DNA of 64,000 nucleotides from Corynebacterium sp. sy039 (GTDB lineage: Bacteria; Actinomycetota; Actinomycetes; Mycobacteriales; Mycobacteriaceae), in assembly GCF_007904105.1 (NCBI RefSeq), contig NZ_CP042325.1, positions 1,984,001-2,048,000 on the forward strand, written 5' to 3'. A model generated the notes under the pieces. That model saw only the letters and a list, made by a program, of their open reading frames with translations. It searched no databases and was not told the DNA's origin. This document shows, one piece after another, positions 39,389 through 48,167 of the stretch (the first letter of the stretch is position 1; each line of letters opens with the position of its first letter). Position numbers and translations under genes: made by a program.

Positions 39389-40249
39389 GTGAAAGGCATT
39401 ATTCTTGCTGGTGGATCTGGTACCCGGCTGCACCCAATTACTCAAGGCATCTCAAAGCAACTCATGCCGATTTATGACAAGCCCATGATCTACTATCCGC
39501 TCACCACGCTTATTCAGGCTGGTATCCGCGATATTCTCATTATCACTACCCCGCAGGATCAACAGCATTTTATTCGTTTGCTTGGCGACGGCTCCGCATG
39601 GGGATTGTCGCTCAGCTATGCTATTCAGCCTCAGCCTGACGGTTTGGCGCAGGCATTTTTGATTGGTGAGCATTTCATTGGCGACGAGAGCGTGGCGTTG
39701 GTGCTGGGCGATAATATCTTCTACGGCTCGCAATTTTCTGCCACTCTCGCAGGGTGCCATGAGCCAGAAGGCGGCATTGTCTTTGCCTATGAGGTTGCAG
39801 ATCCGCAGCGTTATGGTGTGGTGGAGTTTGACGATCGCGGTAGAGCATTATCTATTGAAGAAAAGCCCTCAATGCCAAAGTCGCACTATGCAGTGGTAGG
39901 GCTATATTTTTATGACAATACTGTGGTTGATATTGCACGTGATATTCGCCCGTCGCCGCGTGGTGAACTAGAGATCACCCATGTTAATGACGTGTATTTG
40001 CAGCGTAAGCAGCTAGAGGTAAAGCGATTGCACCGTGGTGATGTGTGGCTAGACACGGGAACTTTCGATTCTATGAGTGAAGCATCGAGCTACGTGGAGG
40101 TCATCCAAAAACGTACTGGAATTGTTATCGGATCACCTGAAGTTGCTGCTTATGAGGCGGGTTTTATTGATGCCGAGCAAGTCAATCGCCTAGCACAACC
40201 TTTGTTGAAGTCTGGTTATGGGCAGTACCTACTCGCGGCGCTGTCATGA
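39389..40249 (+). CDS. rmlA: glucose-1-phosphate thymidylyltransferase
   Basis: RmlA makes dTDP-glucose, the first step of the rhamnose pathway. The nucleotide-binding signature is [20 protein letters not shown], with [28 protein letters not shown] and [20 protein letters not shown]. The start is GTG directly after the rmlCD stop, with AAGGAGG upstream. 286 residues, normal. Confidence 0.95.
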   Translation: MKGIILAGGSGTRLHPITQGISKQLMPIYDKPMIYYPLTTLIQAGIRDILIITTPQDQQHFIRLLGDGSAWGLSLSYAIQPQPDGLAQAFLIGEHFIGDESVALVLGDNIFYGSQFSATLAGCHEPEGGIVFAYEVADPQRYGVVEFDDRGRALSIEEKPSMPKSHYAVVGLYFYDNTVVDIARDIRPSPRGELEITHVNDVYLQRKQLEVKRLHRGDVWLDTGTFDSMSEASSYVEVIQKRTGIVIGSPEVAAYEAGFIDAEQVNRLAQPLLKSGYGQYLLAALS

Positions 40250-40333
40250 TTTCCGTTAGTATCTATTGCGTAGGAAAAAATAAGAAATAGCTGAGAAATA
40301 TACTCAGGGATATTTTTAAGGAAAAAGCACTTT

Positions 40334-41245
40334 ATGGCTCAGGAAAAAGCACAACAGAAACCGCACCTTACCCCAGCACTATGGGCACTGATTATCTCGC
40401 TGATTGTCTTGGCTGGCACTGCAGGTTTCTTGGGAGGGCGTGCGAGTGTCACCACAGCTGACACACAAGCTGCTCAGAACTTGGCTCAAACCGACAAGAA
40501 ATCCACCGGCAAAACCGCTGGGAAGAAACCTAAAGCCGGTACTCAAAAGCAAAGCACCAACCCGAAAGACCTAGACCCATTCATCTATGGTCCTGGTGGG
40601 GAACCAAGCCCAGAAAATGTTACCGCTGTCCACCGACGCAACCCAGAGGATCCTTTTGCAATCGGTCCTGTGGATGCTCCCGTAGTTATTTCTGAGTTCT
40701 CTGACTTTGAGTGCCCATTCTGCTCTACCTTTGCCAACCAAGTGCTGCCAGAAATCATTGACACATATGTCGATGCTGGGCTAGTACGCATTGAGTGGAA
40801 TGACACTCCGGTCAATGGTCCTAATGCCATTGCTGCTGCTAAAGCAGGGCGTGCCGCAGCTGCTCAAGGCAAGTTCAATGAGTTCGCCAAGGCGTACTAT
40901 ACTGCATCAAAGAATATCAATGGGCACCCTAATTTCACCCAAGCTGACTTCGAGCGTTTTGCACAAACCGCCAAGGTAGCCGACATGGATAAGTTCCGCA
41001 CCCAAGCCACTGACAGCACTTTCGACGAAGTGGTCGAAGAAGCAAAGAATTACGCTACTGCCATCGGAGTCAGCGGCACTCCTTCCTTCTTGATTGGCGA
41101 ACAATACCTCAGCGGTGCACAAAAAGCAGAAACATTCATGGAGATTATTGAGCAGCAACTTGAGCAGGCTGCAGATAAGCAAACCACAGGCAAGAGCGCT
41201 GAGAAGAGCACCGACAAAAGCACCGAGAAAAAGAAAAACAAGTAA
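40334..41245 (+). CDS. membrane-anchored DsbA-like thiol-disulfide oxidoreductase
   Basis: A 303-residue protein. An N-terminal helix (ALWALIISLIVLAGTAGFLG) anchors it to the membrane, followed by a Lys/Thr-rich linker (about 45-80) and a thioredoxin fold with a DsbA-type insertion. The active site is SDFECPFCSTFANQ (CPFC) and the cis-proline segment is GVSGTPSFLIGEQYL. The C-terminus is a repetitive charged tail (KSAEKSTDKSTEKKKNK). It should form or reshuffle disulfides outside the membrane. The following CcdA-like gene could supply electrons. Confidence 0.85.
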   Translation: MAQEKAQQKPHLTPALWALIISLIVLAGTAGFLGGRASVTTADTQAAQNLAQTDKKSTGKTAGKKPKAGTQKQSTNPKDLDPFIYGPGGEPSPENVTAVHRRNPEDPFAIGPVDAPVVISEFSDFECPFCSTFANQVLPEIIDTYVDAGLVRIEWNDTPVNGPNAIAAAKAGRAAAAQGKFNEFAKAYYTASKNINGHPNFTQADFERFAQTAKVADMDKFRTQATDSTFDEVVEEAKNYATAIGVSGTPSFLIGEQYLSGAQKAETFMEIIEQQLEQAADKQTTGKSAEKSTDKSTEKKKNK

Positions 41246-41265
41246 GAATAGGTGAAGAGTTAGCT

Positions 41266-42102
41266 GTGACTGATATTGGAATGTTCAGTGCTTTTCTTGG
41301 CGGTGTACTAACCCTCATCAGCCCCTGCTCAGCACTGCTCCTACCAGGATTTTTCGCCTACGCGTTCCAAGGATTAACCGGACTACTCGCCAGAACCTGT
41401 GTGTTCTTCCTTGGACTATGCACAGTGCTGATTCCTATCGGCATTGGTGCAGGAACATTCGGCGCTTTCTTTGCCCAACACAAAACCCAGCTCATCAGTA
41501 TCGGCGGTGTGGTAATGATCGTGCTAGGACTTATCACATTCTTTGGCGGTGGTTTTACGCTCCCCGGTCTATCCAGCCTGGCACAAAAAACCCAGCAACG
41601 CGGTACCAGCTGGATCACCACTTTTCTGCTCGGCATGGTCTATGGGTTCTCTGGTTTTTGCGCAGGACCATTACTTGGTGCAGTGCTCACCACCGCTGTT
41701 ATAGGCGGCAATAGTCTCTATGGCGCACTCGTTCTCGTGTGCTATGCCTTGGGAATGTGCGCGCCACTGTTTGTACTTTCCTGGATCTGGCAGCGGTTCG
41801 ACGTCGGCTCCTTGGCATGGTTACGTGGCAAAACCATTACTGTGGGTAAAATGCAGCTCAACTCCATCAGCATGATCTCAGGCGCTATGTTCATTGTGGT
41901 TGGTTGCTTGTTCTTTTTCACTCATGCAACCGCTACGCTACCGAGCATAATCAGCACCGACACCCAATTTGAGATTCAACAGTGGGTTGCCGAGATCGGT
42001 GAAAAGATAAACAACCTCACGGTGGTGTTCGGAATAGCGCTCTTGGCTGTGATTATTTTTGGAATTCGTGTGTTCAAGGAAAGCAAACAGTCTGAGAAAT
42101 AA
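41266..42102 (+). CDS. CcdA/DsbD-family membrane thiol-electron transporter
   Basis: A 278-residue membrane protein with six to seven helices. The two conserved cysteines are in LISPCSALLLPGFFAYAF (helix 1) and GFSGFCAGPLLGAVLTTA (helix 4), as in CcdA. It carries reducing equivalents from cytoplasmic thioredoxin to exported thiol proteins, the likely partner being the DsbA-like protein encoded 20 bp upstream. The start is GTG at 41266. A short charged C-terminus ends the protein. Confidence 0.88.
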   Translation: MTDIGMFSAFLGGVLTLISPCSALLLPGFFAYAFQGLTGLLARTCVFFLGLCTVLIPIGIGAGTFGAFFAQHKTQLISIGGVVMIVLGLITFFGGGFTLPGLSSLAQKTQQRGTSWITTFLLGMVYGFSGFCAGPLLGAVLTTAVIGGNSLYGALVLVCYALGMCAPLFVLSWIWQRFDVGSLAWLRGKTITVGKMQLNSISMISGAMFIVVGCLFFFTHATATLPSIISTDTQFEIQQWVAEIGEKINNLTVVFGIALLAVIIFGIRVFKESKQSEK

Positions 42103-42223
42103 AACTTAACCACCAGCACAATAACAAACGTTTAATCGGTGGTACAGACTTACAGACAAATATCTAGCAAAATCTTGCCAAAACCATTGCGCAGCAGTAT
42201 TGAGTTGTTTATTATTGAAGTTG

Positions 42224-42253
42224 AACCCTAGGGAATCGCCGTTCCCTAGAGTT
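42224..42253. terminator. 12-bp inverted repeat
   Basis: AACCCTAGGGAA pairs with TTCCCTAGAGTT (one mismatch) across a 6-nt loop. It lies 15 bp past the stop of the minus-strand 52-residue gene, and probably ends it; no long T run follows. Confidence 0.55.
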
Positions 42254-42267
42254 AGTGAGTTGCCTCT

Positions 42268-42426
42268 CTAGTTAAAAAGTTCCTGCAAGAACTTAACTAG
42301 AGCAGTAACAAACTTCAGGACTCCAGTCGCTAGTTCTATTTTTTCTACTTTGCTAGCGGTGGAGTCTTTTCTGTTGTCACTGGTAACAGGCTTCTCACCA
42401 TGTGGTTCCTCACCTTTAGTAGCCAT
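42268..42426 (-). CDS. 52-residue amphipathic peptide, possibly porin-like
   Basis: The peptide has a polar N-terminus (MATKGEEPHGEKPVTSDNRK) and a C-terminal amphipathic helix (IELATGVLKFVTALVKFLQE then LFN). There is no signal peptide. The ribosome site GAGAGGAG, 6 nt before the ATG, is excellent, so it is surely translated; the longer frame to 42480 has no such site. Size, missing signal and the single amphipathic helix recall the small PorA/PorH-type cell-wall porins of corynebacteria, and also PSM-like peptides. The assignment is tentative. Confidence 0.65.
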   Translation of the reverse strand: MATKGEEPHGEKPVTSDNRKDSTASKVEKIELATGVLKFVTALVKFLQELFN

Positions 42427-42661
42427 GATGGCTCCTCTCGGCTTGTGCTTTCCCCTGGCGAACAGGGGCGGGTGATTCAACCCAAGCGAGGAGCTGCGAA
42501 CCCGCCCGCCAGAGAAGGAATTAAAGATAATTCACCGCTAGTTAGTTTAGCAAAAATAATTATGTAGACAATAGTGATTGTTGCCCCCAAAAGCACAAGA
42601 GATCAACCAAAAACGTATAACATCCCCCGTAGCTGCGCTATCAGCTTTCTATAGCATGAGT

Positions 42662-42693
42662 AAAGGGGTGGTGATTTAACACCACCCCTTTTA
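42662..42693. terminator. bidirectional terminator after the DHA2 exporter gene
   Basis: AAAGGGGTGGTG pairs perfectly with CACCACCCCTTT across a 6-nt loop, 8 bp past the minus-strand stop at 42701. The pattern is symmetrical, with T/A runs on both sides. Confidence 0.85.
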
Positions 42694-42700
42694 GCGTCTC

Positions 42701-44299
42701 CTAATGCATAGCCGACGCCTGCTGGTTTCCAGTGGAAGGAACTTCGATTTTCAGAGCAATAATTGCTAGTGCCAAGATGAGGGTCACAGCAGAACCAAAC
42801 CAGAATGCGACCTCAATACCGTGCCCCACAATATCCGCGGTGATCTTTGCCATCTGCTCCGCAGCAGGACCAGCTGCCGCACCAGCATCATCAGCCGGCG
42901 CACCATGCCCACCGCCAGAAGGAGCAGCCACATCGCCAAGCCCCAAAGACTTAGCATGCTGAGAGGAACCGTAAGTCATCACAGCAACAAAAATTGCAGT
43001 ACCAATAGCGCCAGCAACCTGCTGGAATGTGTTAAGAATAGCCTGACCGTGTGAGGCCAACCGATCCGGAACAGCAGCCAAAGCATTAGACATCAACGGC
43101 GTGAGCATAAAACCAACACTCATATTCAGCAAAATAGCCAAAATAATTAAATGAACCAGAGCACCCTTATCCCCCAAGCCCTCAAACCAGCTCTGCGTAC
43201 GCGACACATTCGCAAAACCCAACATAGACAAAAACAACACAATCGCACCAGGAATAATCAACGGACGCGCACCACGCTGATCATACAAACGCCCCACCAC
43301 AGGCCCCATCACAGCCATAATCAAACCACCAGGTAAGCTCACCAAACCAGTAGCCTTCTGAGACATCCCCAACACATTCTGCGCATACAACGGCATCAAA
43401 ATAATAAAACCGAAAAGCATCGAAAAAGCCACAAGCATGAACACCATAGACAGCACATACTCACGGGATGACAGCGGAGCAAGGTTCAACAACGGCTCCT
43501 TACCCGTTGATTGTTCATTGTGAGCCATGACCAGTTGGCGTCGGAAAAAGACAAAAAGAACAGCCAAACCAATAACCATGAACGCAACACGATCCCACGG
43601 AACACCATGAGGCAACTCAGACATACCCGCAATTCCATACAACGTTACGGAAAAGCCCACAGCGGACAACATCACGGACACAACATCCAGATACGGGCGA
43701 GTTGGCTCCTCAAAATTACGCACCTGCACAGCACCAACAACAAGAGCAACCAGCACCAGCGGGATCACCAAACCGAAAATCCAACGCCAACCCAAAGACT
43801 CCAAAACAATGCCAGAAAAAGTAGGGCCAAGCGCCGGTGCCGCAGCAATAACCACAGTCACCAAACCGAAAACAGAACCACGGCGTTCAACAGGAACCAG
43901 GCGCATGATGGTAGTCATCAGCAAAGGCATCACCAACGCAGTACCTGTCGCCTGAACCACACGCGCCACCAGCAACACAGCGAAATTAGGAGCAACCACC
44001 GCAATCGCCGTACCGATAAGAAAAGAAACCAATGCAGCGATATAAATGCTGCGCAGGGTAAAACGCTGCATGATGAAACCCGTCATGGGGATCACCACGG
44101 CCATCGTCAACATGAAAGCAGTGGTCAGCCACTGGGCCACAGACGCAGTGACATTAAACTCTTCCATCAAAACAGGCAACGCAACAGACAAAGTGGTTTC
44201 ATTAAGAATCACCACAAAAGCCGCGGATACTAAAATGCCGATGAGTAAACCAACATTGACCTCTTTATTTCCAGAGTCTTGTTGCTGAGATTCAGACAT
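42701..44299 (-). CDS. DHA2-family MFS multidrug exporter
   Basis: About 532 residues, 14 hydrophobic segments. Motif A is MQRFTLRSIYIAALVSFLIG, motif B VARVVQATGTALVMPLLMTT and motif C VVIAAAPALGPTFSGIVLES, the antiporter signature of EmrB/QacA transporters. A Gly/Ala-rich loop (GDVAAPSGGGHGAPADDAGA) lies before the last helix. I place the start at ATG 44299 with AGGAAAA upstream; the longer frame to 44407 is unlikely. The substrate is unknown, with drugs or dyes typical of the family. Confidence 0.9.
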   Translation of the reverse strand: MSESQQQDSGNKEVNVGLLIGILVSAAFVVILNETTLSVALPVLMEEFNVTASVAQWLTTAFMLTMAVVIPMTGFIMQRFTLRSIYIAALVSFLIGTAIAVVAPNFAVLLVARVVQATGTALVMPLLMTTIMRLVPVERRGSVFGLVTVVIAAAPALGPTFSGIVLESLGWRWIFGLVIPLVLVALVVGAVQVRNFEEPTRPYLDVVSVMLSAVGFSVTLYGIAGMSELPHGVPWDRVAFMVIGLAVLFVFFRRQLVMAHNEQSTGKEPLLNLAPLSSREYVLSMVFMLVAFSMLFGFIILMPLYAQNVLGMSQKATGLVSLPGGLIMAVMGPVVGRLYDQRGARPLIIPGAIVLFLSMLGFANVSRTQSWFEGLGDKGALVHLIILAILLNMSVGFMLTPLMSNALAAVPDRLASHGQAILNTFQQVAGAIGTAIFVAVMTYGSSQHAKSLGLGDVAAPSGGGHGAPADDAGAAAGPAAEQMAKITADIVGHGIEVAFWFGSAVTLILALAIIALKIEVPSTGNQQASAMH

Positions 44300-44455
44300 G
44301 ATTTTCCTAGTGCTTTCTATACGGTAAGTTTTCTGCACAATCACACAAACGGAAAAGTTCCCCTTTTCACAAAGTGTGATAATACGGAGAGACTCTCCTT
44401 TTTGCAAAAGATAGGAATAACCAGCTAAATCAGTCTCTTTGCCACACCAGCACCC

Positions 44456-45094
44456 CTAGATAATTCCACGTTCCCGCGCCACGGCAACGGCAGCTGTTCT
44501 GTTATTGACCCCTAACTTGTCAAAAACGTGCCCCATGTGGGTCTTGATGGTGGCTTCGGTCAGTACCAATTCACGTGCAATGGCTTTGTTGGATTTCCCC
44601 TCACTAGCAAGCCGTAGCACGTCTAGTTCACGGGCGGTGAGTTTTTCATAGGGGTTGGCAAGCCTTCCGATGACTTTGCCCATCACGGCAGAACTCATCA
44701 CAGTTTCTCCACGTGCTGCGCGTTGGATACCGTCTACTAATTGTTCGGGTCCGCAGTCTTTGAGCAGGTACCCTACCGCTCCAGCACTCATAGCACCCAG
44801 TACGTCGGAGTCTGTGCTGTAGTTGGTTACCACCAGTACTTGTGGTGGTGTGGGCAGGGCGCGTAGTTGGCGGGTTGCCCACACACCGTCGCCTTCGCTG
44901 TCTCTGGGGGTTTCACCGAAGCGAAGATCCATGAGCACCACGTCTACTGGGTGTGTACTGCAATATTCTACGGCGGCGCGGGCACTTCCCACGCTGGCGT
45001 GTACTTCTATGCCTGCGTGCGGGTGTGTGCTCAGCATAGCTTCGAGCCCTGCTCGGACCATGGGGTGATCATCGACGATGAGAATACTGGTCAT
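44456..45094 (-). CDS. chrA: NarL-family response regulator, ChrA-like
   Basis: A receiver domain (ILIVDDHPMVRAGLEAML, phosphoacceptor in VDVVLMDLRFGE, Lys in GAVGYLLKDCG) with a LuxR-type helix-turn-helix (LTARELDVLRLASEGKSNKA, IARELVLTEATIKTHMGHVF). Length is 212 residues. It overlaps the kinase gene by 4 bp, and a divergent ABC exporter follows on the other side of the kinase gene. This arrangement is that of corynebacterial ChrSA-HrtBA, where ChrA activates hrtBA when heme is in excess. The identification rests on this order and on the families. Confidence 0.82.
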   Translation of the reverse strand: MTSILIVDDHPMVRAGLEAMLSTHPHAGIEVHASVGSARAAVEYCSTHPVDVVLMDLRFGETPRDSEGDGVWATRQLRALPTPPQVLVVTNYSTDSDVLGAMSAGAVGYLLKDCGPEQLVDGIQRAARGETVMSSAVMGKVIGRLANPYEKLTARELDVLRLASEGKSNKAIARELVLTEATIKTHMGHVFDKLGVNNRTAAVAVARERGII

Positions 45095-46128
45095 GTTGGT
45101 ATCTCCACTGATATGCCGCAGCCGTGCCCTGGTTCTGATTCTATGGTCATTGTTCCTCCCAATGCGCGTGTTTTGCGTTGGATGGCTGCTAGTCCAACAG
45201 GCGAGAACTGGGTTGACACCACATCCATGCCACGCCCATTATCAACGACGTCCACCGTGAGCGTTTCTGGCTGGTAGGTCAGGGTCACGCGTGCCGCGGT
45301 AGCATGAGAATGTTTGACCACATTAGACACTAAGGACTGGGTGATTCTTAAGATTTCCTGTTGTGTTTTTTGCGGTATGGTGCGGATTGTTCCATCGACG
45401 CCGAATTGGAGCTTTTCTCCCATAGGGGTCGTGTCCACTATTTGTTGTAGTGCGAAGGGTAAATCTCCACGTTCAAGAGATGGAGATTGCAGGGCTGCGA
45501 TGATGCGGCGTGTTTCTTCTAAGTTGTTCTCTGCGGTGTTTCTGGCCAGGCGTAGATCCTGCAGTATCTGTGGGTCTGTGAGTGTTTCCTCAGCTAAACG
45601 ACGCTCCGCAGAGAACAATAGCATCTGGATAGACACGAGTCCTTGTGCCACAGTGTCATGTATTTCCCCTGCTAGGCGCATACGTTCAGCGGCGGCTGTT
45701 TCCCGGCGCAACATTCGGAATCCAATGCCTAGGCCAATGGCTACTACTGCCCCCATGATCGGGCCAATCACTCCACCGACTGTCCAGCCTTTGGAATACG
45801 CCAGTGCTCCAATGGCGATGATGGTTACCGCACTGACCGCAGGGATTGCGGCGCGCATGGGGAGGAAACGGATCAGCAAGAAGAATAGTGCGAAAGCAAT
45901 AAATGCTGCGGTGGGTGCGCTCGCAAGGAGTACCGCCCAAGCTCCCACCACCAGCAGGAGCCATAACCCACGTGGACGCAGCCACATTCCCACAATGTAG
46001 ATGAAGCAGAAAGCTGCTAGAGCCCAGCTCATACCATCTTTCACCAGGGTCACTAACGCCAGTAGTGCTACGAGGAAATGGAGCCCATGCCCTAGGAATA
46101 CCCATGCTCGATCCAGTTTGTTCACCAT
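45091..46128 (-). CDS. chrS: sensor histidine kinase, ChrS-like
   Basis: A 345-residue kinase. The N-terminal half has five to six membrane helices with almost no extracytoplasmic domain, as in intramembrane-sensing kinases. HisKA_3 phosphoacceptor is in MRLAGEIHDTVAQGLVSIQM, and the HATPase_c domain has VSNVVKHSHATAARVTLTY and VVDNGRGMD. ChrS of corynebacteria senses heme within the membrane. Start at 46128, diverging from hrtB. Confidence 0.82.
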   Translation of the reverse strand: MVNKLDRAWVFLGHGLHFLVALLALVTLVKDGMSWALAAFCFIYIVGMWLRPRGLWLLLVVGAWAVLLASAPTAAFIAFALFFLLIRFLPMRAAIPAVSAVTIIAIGALAYSKGWTVGGVIGPIMGAVVAIGLGIGFRMLRRETAAAERMRLAGEIHDTVAQGLVSIQMLLFSAERRLAEETLTDPQILQDLRLARNTAENNLEETRRIIAALQSPSLERGDLPFALQQIVDTTPMGEKLQFGVDGTIRTIPQKTQQEILRITQSLVSNVVKHSHATAARVTLTYQPETLTVDVVDNGRGMDVVSTQFSPVGLAAIQRKTRALGGTMTIESEPGHGCGISVEIPT

Positions 46129-46241
46129 GATGTGTCCAGCCTATCTCAGGCATATGGTGGCTACCTCACCCAAAAGTATGAAAAGAAGAACACCCTTAGA
46201 CCCGATGTGTGTATGTGCTGTGCGCACAAGAATGGGACAGC

Positions 46242-47171
46242 ATGAAAGGTTTTCTATTCCAGGGGCTCGCTGAATTGCGCACGGCAAAGGCGAGAACAGC
46301 TCTGATTATTACAACCGTGCTCATGATTACTCTCATGGTGACTTTTTTGAGCAGCCTCGCGGCGGGCTTGAAGCACCAGTCTGTGTCTGCTCTTGAGGAG
46401 GAGCTATCCGGCGGCAAGGGGCTGGTGATTCGTGGCACAAGCTTGTCCAGTAGCCAGCTCAGTCAGGAGGATAAAAGCAACATTCTGGGCTCGGGTGGTC
46501 GCGTGCTATATCTGGCGCGCACTCCGGAGGGGATATATCTGTCCGACGCACACACCAGCGCAAACGCAAGCACAGATGCGATCACGAACCTGGGCGGCGC
46601 TGACGGTAGAAACGCAAGCAATGCGGATAACACCGCACGCAGCACGGATCTGTTCCTGGATCATCAACCGGTCATCTGGGCGTCGGAGGAAGAGGTTGCG
46701 GCTATGCCGGGTGCGTCCAGCGTGGGAATTGTGGATAGCTCCTACCCTGGCGCGCTCAGCGGTAAAGATGCTCTCAACACTTCGGGTTCCTATAAGGGCG
46801 AGCAGCAATCCCTTGGGTTGATGATTAACCTGCTGTATCTCATATCTGCACTGGTATTGGGTGCTTTCTTTGCTGTGTGGACGGTTCAGCGTTTACGCTC
46901 CGTTGCCATCACTGCGGCCCTTGGCGCATCTCGCACAATCATTATGTTCGACGCCCTCGGTCAAGCACTCATCGTCCTCGCGGTGGGGATCAGCATGGGG
47001 GCACTGATCACGCTGGGGGTTGGTTCCCTCATCGCCGCAATCCCCATTGTGCTCAGCACACGCACCATCGTCCTACCTGCATTGATACTACTTGCGGCGG
47101 GCGTGGTTGGTGCTGCGTTGTCCATCAAGCCTGTTCTTTCTATCAATCCACGGAGCGCACTATCATGCTAG
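46242..47171 (+). CDS. hrtB: heme-exporter-type ABC permease, HrtB-like
   Basis: An FtsX/MacB-type permease of 309 residues: one helix near the N-terminus (ALIITTVLMITLMVTFLSSL), a large extracytoplasmic domain (about 45-195) and three helices at the C-terminus. The extracytoplasmic domain contains a Ser/Asn/Ala-rich stretch (SANASTDAITNLGGADGRNA). The start is ATG 46242 with GGGA upstream. It overlaps the ATPase gene by 7 bp. Together they should export heme and protect against its toxicity. Confidence 0.82.
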   Translation: MKGFLFQGLAELRTAKARTALIITTVLMITLMVTFLSSLAAGLKHQSVSALEEELSGGKGLVIRGTSLSSSQLSQEDKSNILGSGGRVLYLARTPEGIYLSDAHTSANASTDAITNLGGADGRNASNADNTARSTDLFLDHQPVIWASEEEVAAMPGASSVGIVDSSYPGALSGKDALNTSGSYKGEQQSLGLMINLLYLISALVLGAFFAVWTVQRLRSVAITAALGASRTIIMFDALGQALIVLAVGISMGALITLGVGSLIAAIPIVLSTRTIVLPALILLAAGVVGAALSIKPVLSINPRSALSC

Positions 47172-47938
47172 ATCTACACAACATCACCCTCGATATTCAG
47201 GATGGTTCCACCACCCGTCGCCTGCTAGATAATGTCAGTTTACGCATTGAGGACGGGGAGGTTGTTGGATTGACCGGCCCATCTGGTTCTGGAAAGTCCA
47301 CCCTGTTGGCGGTAGCCGCTGGTTTGCAACACCCAACCGGTGGGCGTGCAGTGCTCAATGGTTCGCTTGAATTAGCAACACCGCACGCACGCAGCCGGGT
47401 TGGTCGCAATGTTAAGGCTGGCTACAGTAGCCGATCTAGCCGCAATTCTCGGGCTAATCACGCTAGTCGGTCTGGTGCCGCTCTTCGACGCCGCACCATC
47501 GGCATTGTATTCCAACAACCCAATCTCCTGCCGGCGCTGACCGCCAAAGAACAATTGCTGGTTATGCACCGATTAGAACACCCCTTCGGGCTTAGTCGGC
47601 GGCGGTGGCGTGACAGCTCACGTCGGGCGTCGGAATTATTAGCCAACGTTGGGCTGGCGGATAAAGAAAACGCGCGCGTTAGTGAACTATCCGGTGGGCA
47701 GCAAGCACGGGTGAACCTTGCGCGGGCGCTGATGAATGACCCTCAGCTCCTGCTGATTGATGAGCCAACCGCAGCCCTGGATACCCAAGCGGCCACGGCG
47801 GTAACGGATCTAATTATGGACATCGCCCACCAGCGGCGTATCCCCGTGCTGTATGTGTCCCATGACCAGGCTCAACTAGAGCGGGTTGATCGTGTAGAGA
47901 CAATGGTGGACGGGCGAATGCTGCTGCCGGTGGGGTGA
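47165..47938 (+). CDS. hrtA: heme-exporter-type ABC ATPase, HrtA-like
   Basis: A 257-residue ATPase with Walker A GLTGPSGSGKSTLLAVAAGL, Q-loop IGIVFQQPNLLPALT, signature VSELSGGQQARVNLARALM and Walker B LLLIDEPTAALD. About 20-25 residues more than usual lie between Walker A and the Q-loop, a Ser/Arg/Asn-rich stretch (VGRNVKAGYSSRSSRNSRAN) not seen in typical LolD/HrtA proteins. The ATG at 47165 overlaps hrtB; a longer open frame upstream is a shadow. The locus seems more GC-rich than its surroundings. Confidence 0.85.
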   Translation: MLDLHNITLDIQDGSTTRRLLDNVSLRIEDGEVVGLTGPSGSGKSTLLAVAAGLQHPTGGRAVLNGSLELATPHARSRVGRNVKAGYSSRSSRNSRANHASRSGAALRRRTIGIVFQQPNLLPALTAKEQLLVMHRLEHPFGLSRRRWRDSSRRASELLANVGLADKENARVSELSGGQQARVNLARALMNDPQLLLIDEPTAALDTQAATAVTDLIMDIAHQRRIPVLYVSHDQAQLERVDRVETMVDGRMLLPVG

Positions 47939-48167
47939 TTCTGGTTGAACGTCGAAAAGCGTGCAGAGCAAAGAGCAGCTTGTTATTGTAGAACAATACC
48001 GACACAACTTTGAGGGAAAATGTTTACTTTATTGCACCAGTAATTTCTCCACCACAGGTCATGCGGGGTTTTCCAGCTATGGGCAAGCGCAACGCTCCTG
48101 CCCTGACTTGTTACGCCTGCATGATATGTGTTCTCGCAAAATATCCCTCATTGCTTTTGGAGAAATC

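Noticed and set aside
43511..44233. A 240-codon open frame on the plus strand, rich in His, Arg, Asn and Gln.
   Set aside because: It lies opposite the DHA2 exporter gene and has the composition of an antisense frame of a membrane protein; no ribosome site, no domain.
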